Source of the DNA: Micrasema longulum
Lineage: Eukaryota > Arthropoda > Insecta > Trichoptera > Brachycentridae
Direction: 5' to 3'
Assembly (NCBI GenBank): GCA_022494885.1
Contig: JAGVSM010003532.1
Span: 47,324 to 111,323 of the forward strand
DNA: 64,000 nt
The notes beneath the pieces were generated by a model. That model was not told the origin of the DNA. It was given only the letters and a program-made list of their open reading frames with translations, and made no database searches. The position numbers were made by a program, and so were the translations under genes. Positions 56,374-64,000 of this stretch are shown piece by piece (the stretch's first letter is position 1; each line of letters starts with the position of its first letter).

Positions 56374-57939
56374 ACTCGACTGAGGAGGGCTGATTGTGGA
56401 GTCTGTAACATCTTCGCAGTTGTCACTCTTTACGGATGACGTAGTAGACTCCACTGTCAGCAGAGTTTTGTCATCTTCATAATGGTTTTCGTCTAGTTTT
56501 TCCACTTTCAGCAGAACGGGTTCGCTGATCTCCAGAACCGACGGCTGCGATCTGCTGTGTCGTAAGCTCGACCTGGCGCTCGAATCATCGGCGAAACAAT
56601 CGTCTTCGTCTTTCAGACGATTCATCTTAACTGAACTATTGCAAGCGCTTAAACTGCGGACCGCTCTGTGCTGCAGGTCCAGACGATCGCGTCTTATTCT
56701 TTGACCCCCGGAATTTTCGCTACATCCGCTGATGACGCTAGTTGCGCCTTCCTCTACCTTGCCGAAGGAGTCGACCGACCCGTGAACTCCGGGGACATCC
56801 TCGTAATCACTGAAATCCGAATCCGGGTAGTCGTCTTCCGAAGACCTCGCCGTAATTTTTTTAGAACTGTGTTTGCTTATCGCCTTATCCACTTTGAGTT
56901 TTTCCATCTCGAACCAGTCTTTGATACCGTACCACGCTTTCGATAGCCTCTTTTTTCCTCTAAAACTTTTGTGCGCTGTGTAAAATGCGGATATTCTGTT
57001 TTTTAATCGGATCGCTCTTTGGTTATTTTCGAAATAATTGGACCGATTACCGATGATCGAAGACTTGGCGCCGATAGACACTTTCTTCTGAAACATGAAA
57101 GGATTCTGCGCGTTCTTCGTTTTTCTGTTGAGAGTATTCAACTCGGGGAGCGACGAAACAGATCGCTTGGATTCCGCATTCTTCAGCGATATATTACAAA
57201 CTTGACTTAAATTATCTAGACTAGCGGAGTTTTGGTATTTGGGGGTTTCCGGGATATCCTCGGCGCTCACGTCGTTCAGGCTCTTGTTGCGAATGACGTA
57301 CCGGTCGCCTTCGTCGCCTGTGGCGGGGAGATCGTACTCGCAGTTCCCGCTGCTCTCCTCCGGGTCCGTCGCTTCCTTCAGGGACGAGGCGCTGACGTAA
57401 ATCTTCAGCTCGGATTTGTGCCGCATGGGTAAATACTCGGAGTCCCCATTCCCCGCGAGCGACGGAGCGAGGTCCGTTACACTGGCGCGGTGATTAGCGA
57501 TCGCCGGTTTCGCGTTCATAATCTCGTATTCGTTTCCGGAGCCGACGGACTTGCACCTCCCGGCAGAGTGAACGTCGACGCGGTCGCCGCTCGACCGGTG
57601 GACGACGTAGGTCTGATCGCTACTGGAGAAGAAGGAAAACACTATGTCGGTAAACTGGTCGGGCTGACAGCTGTTCTGGCGGGCCTCCTTCTCCTCGGGC
57701 CCCCCGCCCGCCGCCTTATCTGACTCTCCCTTCCCTCCGATAACGCCACTCGCGTTGTGCACTATTACGACTTGTTTGTTTACATTATCAGGTGACCCGA
57801 GCGGCTCTTTTTCCATCAAATTTTTCCGAGAGCGGTCACGCTTCAGTATTTGCGGAAAATGAGCATTTTGTATTTTCGGTATAGACAATCCCCACAGTTT
57901 GTAGTCGCTTTCGGTTTCCGTTAACTTGAAGCGCTTCAT
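56374..57939 (-). CDS. first coding exon of an unrecognised tyrosine-motif signalling-type protein (522 codons, partial gene)
   Basis: Seen: ATG at 57939..57937 preceded by in-frame TAA 36 nt upstream. The frame stays open to residue 522 (AGT), immediately followed by GTAAGT (56373..56368), a consensus donor, so the exon ends in phase 0 and the 23 residues read beyond it are intron. Composition is much richer in G+C than the window. The protein is hydrophilic, rich in Ser/Asp/Glu/Lys, with no signal peptide or membrane segment. Tyrosine motifs: YEIM (138) and YLPM (169) fit the YxxM ligand of PI3-kinase p85 SH2; YDLP (202) fits the YDxP ligand of Crk-type SH2; YEDV (379). A basic, probably helical segment spans about 308-362 (RLKNRISAFYTAHKSF, KKRLSKAWYGIKDWF) and is followed by an acidic patch (SSEDDYPDSDFSDYEDV). 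RSLSACNS (428) and RHSRSQP (460) are basophilic-kinase-like sites. Inference: N-terminal region of a cytoplasmic adaptor or exchange-factor-like protein whose domains lie in later exons. I do not recognise the family. Confidence 0.88.
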
Positions 57940-58470
57940 TTCGACGACAATATTTCGACCTTTGTAACTTATTTAAAAAAACGTGGGAAAAAGTATAAAT
58001 CGATGGATATTATGACGCGCTTCGAAGAAAAAGGTAACAATAATTATTTTATAAGCGCGGCTGTCACAAACACTATATTCATTTCGATATTATACCGAAC
58101 ATTTAAATATTCGTCCCATCGATCACTTAACACTTTTGAATCATTAATCTAATCAGTCGCGGTAGTTCGAGAAGGCGGGGAAGAGATACTCGCATCTCCA
58201 TATTTACTTAGATTCGTATTAGAACCTACGAGGCCGCGAGTGCACAGTAGAATGCACACGCATCACGAGGTACAGTAATAATAATAATTGTCCCTTGCGG
58301 CATGTGATGTGAGATGGCTTCGGATTCCGTATCTCGACTAGACTAACCCGAGAAGTAGATTTAGCTCAGAAGAAGATCACAACACCCCACCTAGAGAATT
58401 ATATTTATAAACTCTCCGACCGCCGACCGCCGCACGCCGCGCGCCGTGTGACGCGGTTATAGTTGAACGA
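57940..58470 (-). promoter_or_regulatory. putative 5'UTR and core promoter of the minus-strand gene
   Basis: Upstream of the ATG the sequence stays relatively GC- and CpG-rich, peaking at 58420-58460 (CCGACCGCCGACCGCCGCAC). On the minus strand TTATAAATAT (58410..58401) sits just downstream of that block and could be a TATA box, placing a start near 58375. The start site and any 5'UTR intron are not determinable from sequence alone. The context at the ATG is GAA-ATG-A. Confidence 0.4.
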
Positions 58471-59244
58471 TTTACTTTGCGCGGTAGCCAAATGCACATC
58501 GGATATAACGTAACTACATTGTTTATCAATCTATCTCTTTACAGCGAATGGATTATTCTGCTCTATACAAACCAAAATATCGTTTCAATGCGGATGAATA
58601 ATGGCATAATACGAAAATGATTGCAGCAATCATTGTGATGAACAAAAATTCAATAAACGTAATTTTTTAAGTATAAATATAATTCATAATAAAATAGTAA
58701 ACATATTCATGAAAAGAGAGATAACGATAATAATAATAATAATGATAAATCTTTTAAATTACCATAATATACCATGTCATACGTACAAAAATAATAAGAA
58801 TCGTATACATAGTTAAATGGCGGACTTATTGTTACTAGCAATTTCTTACAGTCTAACCAAAACTAAATAAATAATAAATAATTTAAAAATTTGCCATAAA
58901 TATATTCATTTCCTTGAAATGATTTAGTCATATTATGCACTCAAAATTGAAGCCAATACTTAGCGATGATCGTTAATTATGGAATGTAAATAGTTTGAAT
59001 AGTTTATTAATTGATTCCGCAAAGTGAAAGCTTAACATGATTATATCAAATTCGAAGTTTGATGTTTGAAAACTTTCATTTATTGACAACAGTTAATCAG
59101 TACTAATTACTGATAAATAATTTTATCATGCATAGACACATACAGTCAAGGGAAAGTAAAAAAAAAAAATAATTTCAAAATGTAATGTTTCGATTCTAAT
59201 AAAGTAGTCTGTGTGGTCCTTTGATTGCCAGATTATCATTTCTT
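58471..59244. other. upstream flank, no gene seen
   Basis: AT-rich, with an AAT microsatellite at about 58726-58745. Nothing else recognised. Confidence 0.5.
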
Positions 59245-59314
59245 AGCACAGTCATTTTAAAACTGTTTGATAGGGGCACCAAAACCTATCAAAAAGTTTT
59301 AAAATGACTGTGCT
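59245..59314. repeat. 30-bp near-perfect hairpin
   Basis: Arms 59245-59274 and 59285-59314 (AGCACAGTCATTTTAAAACT... / ...AGTTTTAAAATGACTGTGCT) pair at 29 of 30 positions with a 10-nt loop. The size is like a short precursor hairpin or a tiny MITE. It lies about 0.8 kb upstream of the putative promoter. Confidence 0.88.
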
Positions 59315-59537
59315 TTTTATTTGGATATAATTTTTATAAAAAAACAGATAAAACTAGGAATTTCAAGTTTGTTTTTCAGCTTACTTTTACGAAAATTAAA
59401 ATATATATATGCGTCCTTGTACTTACTAGTATGATAGACCCAAATATTTAGTTTTCCCCATCATTTTTAACTAGTAAATAACTGTGTTAAAAGGCGGAAA
59501 TTGAGTCGCGGTTAAGCAGGGTTCGAGCCTTGAACCT

Positions 59538-60320
59538 ATTTTATTTTATTTTATTTTATTTGGGAAATCAACAGTTCTACATACATATTTTTAGTAAACA
59601 AACAGATATAGTGTATAAACTCAGAACTAATAACAGATTTCCACATAGTATACAAAGTTAGTAAAGAAAATATATTACATATCAAATAAATACAAACAAT
59701 TTATACATATAAAAATGTTATTTTCATGTACTCAATAATCAAAGATTTTTTAAATATTTATTTTAAGAACATTAAGTTACTGTAAATTGGGCGGGATAAG
59801 GACAAAAATGCTTGAAGAGAGGATAAGGAGGGAAGGGAAGATGTACATATTTATTATTATAATGTCTACTAAGTTACATAATACATTTTTAGTGTAAATT
59901 TTAAATCTGACAGAGTGATGTGTGTGTAATCTATATTTTTAAATTTTGTATTGTACATTGAAAAAGTCCTACGAAAAAAAGCATTTTTAACATACAATGT
60001 TTTACTTATTGGTACATGAAACAGGTGGTACCGTCTACAAATCCTGGCTGGCACATGTATTGTTATTAAACCAAGCAGCTCTGTACAGTCAACCATTCCT
60101 GTCATAATTTTGTAAAGCAGTGGTTGGTCCGCACACACTCTGCGGTATTGTAGAGAAACGATTCCATGGAAGGTGGAGGCAGTGAGAGTAGATACATAAG
60201 AAATACCGGTTTTGTATTTAAGGTACTCAATAAATTTGTTTTGAATATTTTCTATTCTACTTATATATATGGCATACTGGGGATTCTATATCTGAGAGGC
60301 GTATGATCTTAGAGATCGTT
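59538..60320 (-). pseudogene. jockey-like LINE C-terminus, one internal stop
   Basis: The minus frame from about 60310 reads RSYASQI-stop-NPQYAIYISRIENIQ, NKFIEYLKYKTGI, FHGIVSLQYRRVCADQPLLY, KIMTGMVDCTELLGLITIHV, PARICRRYHLFHVPISKTLY and VKNAFFRRTFSMYNTKF, ending at the stop at 59869. YASQ-WNP, RIE-IQ--F--YL, R---DQ-LLYKI, ELL--I---VP and LFHVP--KT-Y--N are the jockey thumb/C-terminal signatures, uninterrupted except for one stop where relatives have Trp. Tail (minus sense) is ATAAAATAAAATAAAATAAA at 59557-59538. 5'-truncated but comparatively young. Confidence 0.92.
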
Positions 60321-60904
60321 TCTTTGGACCAGTTGCACCACAAAGTCAAGTTTTAAAAATGGCAGTCATTGAAAAAACAGGTTATTAAATAAAGCAAGAC
60401 AAAATAATTTATTTTGACCATTTTGACGCAATCGCAACAATTATTATTTAACTTTTTCACTTTTTTTTCTGTAGGAAGAGATAAATGGTTAAGCGAACCG
60501 AGTGGGGTAGGAAGGGTGCTACTTGAACCATTAAATATGATACAGAAATTAAATACTTATGCTACTAGAACTAACTTATACTATTTGTACCACTCAATGA
60601 ACGATAGAAATGAGTTTACTTATATTACTGAGACCATTTTGTACTATTTGTGCCTCTGATAATATAACACAAATAAGCGTATTTATTTTATTGAAACCAA
60701 ATTTTGATAAGCACAAAGTAGTTTATTTATATTTTGAGTAGTTGTATAAGTATATTGCATCTGAGGACATAAGTCTTCTTAGCGGTGCCCACGTACACGG
60801 AAAAAATGCTCGTTTCCGAACAAAAAAAGGTGCTCGAAGGAGCTCTCTGTAATCTGGTAATCTTTGCGCTGAAAAAATGTAATCCAGATGTATATAATTA
60901 AACT
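60321..60904. other. no gene seen
   Basis: AT-rich; an 81-codon ORF at 60414-60659 is unsupported. Confidence 0.5.
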
Positions 60905-61400
60905 CAAACAACTTTATTTTATTTTATGTAACTCAATTATAACTTATGGCATAATAGGATGGGGAGGCACTAATAAATCAATATTAAAACCTCTCGAATC
61001 TGCTCCAAAATCAATAGTTAAAATAATTTTTTGAAAGCCCTTTAGGTACCCCGGCGTCAAGTTATTTAAAGAATTTCAGATCTTATATTTTTTATAAAAA
61101 TAATGTTTGTGAAAGCAAATTATTCTACCAAATCCCAAAAGGAACAATCTCACACTACCAGAAGTCAAACTAGAGGATGGGTCATTGGGTCTACTACAAA
61201 CTCTGACTTTGGGCAATGAAATTTCAGGTTTCTGGGCCCCAAAATATTCAATATGTTACCCAAACATTGCAAAACCATGACCCGGATTTAATTAAATAAT
61301 TTGTAAAAAATTGGTTACTGCGTTTAGGTCGACAAAAACCGAAAAATTTACTCAAAAACATTCTTAAATAATAAATGGTATAAATTAATATTGTATAACT
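60905..61400 (+). pseudogene. LINE RT C-terminal remnant
   Basis: The frame reads LYFILCNSIITYGIIGWGGT, NKSILKPLESAPKSIVKIIF then a stop, KPFRYPGVKLFKEFQILYF; later pieces GFLGPKIFNMLPKHCKTM and VDKNRKIYSKTFLN. QSIITYGI-WGG, LE-AQ---VK---, KP-R-P---L, and G-KIFN-LPK are hallmarks of a lepidopteran LINE C-terminus. Several stops and shifts. Confidence 0.85.
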
Positions 61401-62404
61401 GTGTAGTAAATTAACTACGAGTATTAGGTAGTAATGTTATTGTTTATTTTGCATAAAAATGTCTGGCTTAAAACAGGTTGTACCTAGTTAGGCAGACTTG
61501 ACATGATCCAGAGAATTCTATTACCTAAGTGTGTATTTAGTAGATAAAGTAATTGTTATTTTTGTTAATAAACCATGTAGATTATTATTATTATTTTATA
61601 GTATGCACTTCATTGGATTGAGAAAAAGAGGGAAATGAATTCTTAACTCGCTGTGATCAAATTTGGATAGGTTAGGAAGGAGAGGAAACTGGATAAGGTA
61701 GTCAGAAGTAGTTTTATTTAGATGGCCATAAAGGTTTTTCTTCGTTATACGCGGTTATTCGAATTACCGTAGTACTCGTATACCGGGATTGACACATGTA
61801 ACACAATCCTACACTTGCCCGCAGTTTACATGAATCCGTCAAGCTACGCGAGTAACTAATACAATCAAGGTGTCAATAAAGAACTATGCCCTCGGATAAG
61901 TTCGCTGCCCCGGCTGTCGGGTCACGGGCCGAAGGGCGAGGAAAGGCAGCACGCCACGGTTGTGTAACTGACGCAGTTTCGGATCAAAGGAGTAAAAAAC
62001 GCATGGGAACATGTGGATGGCGTAGGGGATACAAACATCTGTTTGGTGATGAAAGTGTGTGGGAAGATGCGTGATGCTGTATACAGAGCCGGTACCGGAG
62101 TAGGCGCTATCGTCAGGTACTCTCCGCTTACCCGGATCTGTTCCAGAGGTCTTGTGGCGTCTTCAGATCTGCGCCTTGCAAAAACAATTTTTAAGCTATG
62201 ATGAACGGATAAATGTTCTTGAAGGATTCACGTTTTTTTTTACAATTTACGTCTACCGTTTTCTATGCCCCAATAGAAAAACACAATGTAGGAAGAAGAC
62301 ATATCTCCTGGGAAGTGGTTCAACAGTAGCTCCAAATCTTTATTCAGAGCATCTGTAGGTAACTTTGGTAAATTGCCATGATAATAGCCAATCTCCGCCT
62401 TGCT
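61401..62404. other. no assigned gene; GC-richer block 61880-62200
   Basis: 61880-62200 is GC-richer (TCGCTGCCCCGGCTGTCGGG, GAGCCGGTACCGGAGTAGGC). Overlapping ORFs of about 62 codons on plus and an open minus frame (TIAPTPVPALYTASRIFPHT) exist. None shows a domain; it could be an old element or an exon. Confidence 0.35.
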
Positions 62405-62560
62405 GGGGCGAATCGTCTAAGTAAGCGACTATGCAAGGTTTACCATTATATTTGACTTTCGATAATTATGTTTTATAGTAACCATGTTTATGGGAAAACA
62501 AATAAAATTCACCAGTCTGAAGATGCCCATTAGAGGGTGAAAGCGCTAATAGGTCAAAAT
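62405..62560 (+). repeat. repeat D, copy 2, with hammerhead-like end
   Basis: GGGGCGAATCGTCTAAGTAA, GCGACTATGCAAGGTTTACC and AACCATGTTTATGGGAAAAC match copy 1. It then continues with CTGAAGATGCCCATTAGAGG and GTGAAAGCGCTAATAGGTC (62517-62555), which has the CUGANGA...GAAA layout. Confidence 0.75.
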
Positions 62561-62624
62561 AAATAAGTGGAAGTGTACCAAGTATTTATAAATAATTAAC
62601 TTATATGTAAATATAAGTTGAATA

Positions 62625-63362
62625 AGAGATGAAGAACATTTTAGAGAAGGTAATATAGAAGTCTAAGCATCTACAAAGCTTATGACCTGTTATTGGCTGG
62701 TCTAAGTAGCCACTCTACAAACTGTGTAATATTCACCATTCTGCCCAAGTTTTTTAATTTTTTTTTACATAAGCATTCTTTTAAACAATGTTTTAATTCC
62801 CGCCAAACTGCAAAAGCAGTTTTTTTGCAGGGATTTCTATCTTTAAACATTTTGGTAACACAATATAATAATGTTTACAAAAAAATATTAAAAATCTTAT
62901 TTAAGTACAAAAAAGATTTTGATACCGAAATAACTAATAAATATCTATATTCCTTCAATTTTGAACATCTATAGTATATTCCTTCAATTCTTTCATCTCA
63001 TGATATTTGTAAATTTAAAGAGCTGAAACCTATATTTATGCGGGCGAGATTCATCTAATTAAATTATTTTATCTACATACGAGGCAACGCCTGAAAAAAA
63101 AAGTTTTTTTTAAATTTCTATACTTCTTCATGGACCAGGTGGATTTATCTACAATATTTTGAGTTTGTTCAAATTTTTCTTAATAAGAACTAGATTTAAC
63201 TCCCCGGTGAGCTATTACCTTCTCGACCTTCTCTATTACCTTCTCTAAAATGTTCTTCATCTCTGTTGTAAGTAATATGTTAATGTTAACAGCTCCCCGG
63301 GGAGTTGAATCTAGTCCTTATGTATAAAAATTTGGACAAACTCAAAATACTGTTGAAATGTA
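62625..63362. repeat. family A repeat, copies 9 and 10 (one copy split by ~210 bp)
   Basis: Left piece 62625-62750: AGAACATTTTAGAGAAGGTA, GTCTAAGCATCTACAAAGCT, TTCTGCCCAAGTTT. Right piece from about 62960: TTTGAACATCTATAG, AAAGAGCTGAAACCTATATT, CGAGGCAACGCCTGAAAAAA, CAATATTTTGAGTTTGTTCA, then an inverted return (CAGCTCCCCGGGGAGTTGAA, GACAAACTCAAAATACTGTT). The middle 62751-62960 is unrelated AT-rich DNA and gives the ORF 62693-62974 its length, so that ORF is not a gene. Confidence 0.82.
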
Positions 63363-64000
63363 TTTACCATTGTTGAATGGACTAAATAAGTCCGTAAATA
63401 AATAAATAATAGTAATAAGCAGTCTGAAGCCGGCCCTGATTTATTTTGATTGAGTGCATCATATTTGCGGAACTATCTAGGTAGTATAATTCAAGAATGT
63501 TTAATTAAAATTGTAGGTGTAATGAAATAGAAAATATTAATTATGGATGAACGTAGGTACGCTCAATACATCATGTAAATATTTGCTTCCTGCATTGTTT
63601 AAATGTCTGCCTACATGGACTCACATCAAACATCAAACATCCTTGTAAATGTGAACAGAAAACTCAACAAAACCTGGGAAACTTATACAATCATTAATCG
63701 ACTTCAAACCGCGGTGTAGGTACATTAATAATAAATAAGCCTTTTACCTACTTTTAATTCATACTTGAAGTTAATTTTTGTTTATTTAATAACACTTTTC
63801 CTTTCTTCATTCTCAAGTACATCGTGATATTTATAGATCATTAATCATCTCTCTTAAAATATAAAACTGCATGCCGATGTGAATTCTTATGAGATGGACC
63901 TCAATAAATTATTATTTGATTTGTATTTCAATATACGTAAAAAAAATAAAAATATCAGGCGCAAGAGAGAGACGTATGCTGAAGACCTGGTTTTTGGAAC
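63363..64000. other. no gene seen
   Basis: AT-rich to the window edge. No exon or repeat recognised. Confidence 0.5.

Noticed and set aside
56668..57723. Plus-strand ORFs of 63-92 codons opposite the main exon
   Set aside because: They are shadows of the minus-strand coding exon. Their residue patterns are antisense artefacts and the minus frame has the start, donor and composition support.
62693..62974. 93-codon plus ORF as a gene
   Set aside because: It begins in family A sequence and continues into an AT-rich insertion; the translation of the start is the common repeat (GLSSHSTNCVIFTILP).
1..64000. CRISPR array, bacterial operon, prophage or integrated virus
   Set aside because: No regularly spaced repeats, no dense ORFs, and the only RT/transposase signatures are LINE, Penelope-like and mariner type; no capsid, envelope or LTR features were seen.

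Overview
This is AT-rich nuclear DNA from an insect, most likely a moth or butterfly. The organism call is an inference. It rests on spliced-gene structure, on three tRNA-derived SINE families with Pol III B-box remnants, and on remnants of jockey/CR1-like, RTE-like, Penelope-like and mariner-like elements of kinds familiar from lepidopteran genomes. Nothing looks bacterial or viral: there are no operons, no Shine-Dalgarno series and no dense ORFs. No rRNA gene, functional tRNA gene, LTR retrotransposon or CRISPR array was seen.

The only convincing host gene part is on the minus strand at 57939..56374. It is a 522-codon first coding exon, clearly richer in G+C than its surroundings, with an in-frame stop just upstream of its ATG and a GTAAGT donor at its end. 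It encodes a Ser/Asp/Glu-rich, probably disordered, cytoplasmic signalling-type protein that carries several SH2-ligand-like tyrosine motifs (YEIM, YLPM, YDLP, YEDV). I do not recognise the protein. No later exon could be assigned with confidence, so the 56 kb to its left is probably a very long intron. A GC-rich putative promoter and 5'UTR lies at 57940..58470.

The rest is layered transposon debris. LINE 3' ends lie at 386-850, 2380-2645, 4876-5140, 6865-7290, 9344-9700, 11060-11668, 12293-12970, 17564-17690, 18209-18308, 26546-27105, 30290-31000, 36588-36698, 38518-39019, 40855-41010, 41507-42085, 42366-42701, 44660-45187, 45797-46360, 46999-47430, 50757-51183, 51480-51570, 59538-60320 and 60905-61400. 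DNA-element remnants include a 1.7-kb mariner-type element (31530-33246), two mariner fragments that keep only the N-terminal region (23548-24085, 51204-51460), a palindromic TA-flanked MITE (264-385, 10527-10852, 43782-44131), and a 582-bp MITE with a CTG duplication suggestive of PIF/Harbinger (14783-15364, 38138-39238, 54031-54426). A Penelope-like endonuclease fragment (52436-52710) sits beside a hammerhead-ribozyme-like motif.

The most abundant repeat is an unclassified, often self-inverted family (called A here) with about ten copies. Several nestings can be ordered in time: MITE inside SINE, LINE inside MITE, SINE inside family A, and retroelement inside LINE. No complete new biological system was found. 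The best leads are the tyrosine-motif exon, the hammerhead-like motifs, family A, and a few strong hairpins and micro-exon candidates.
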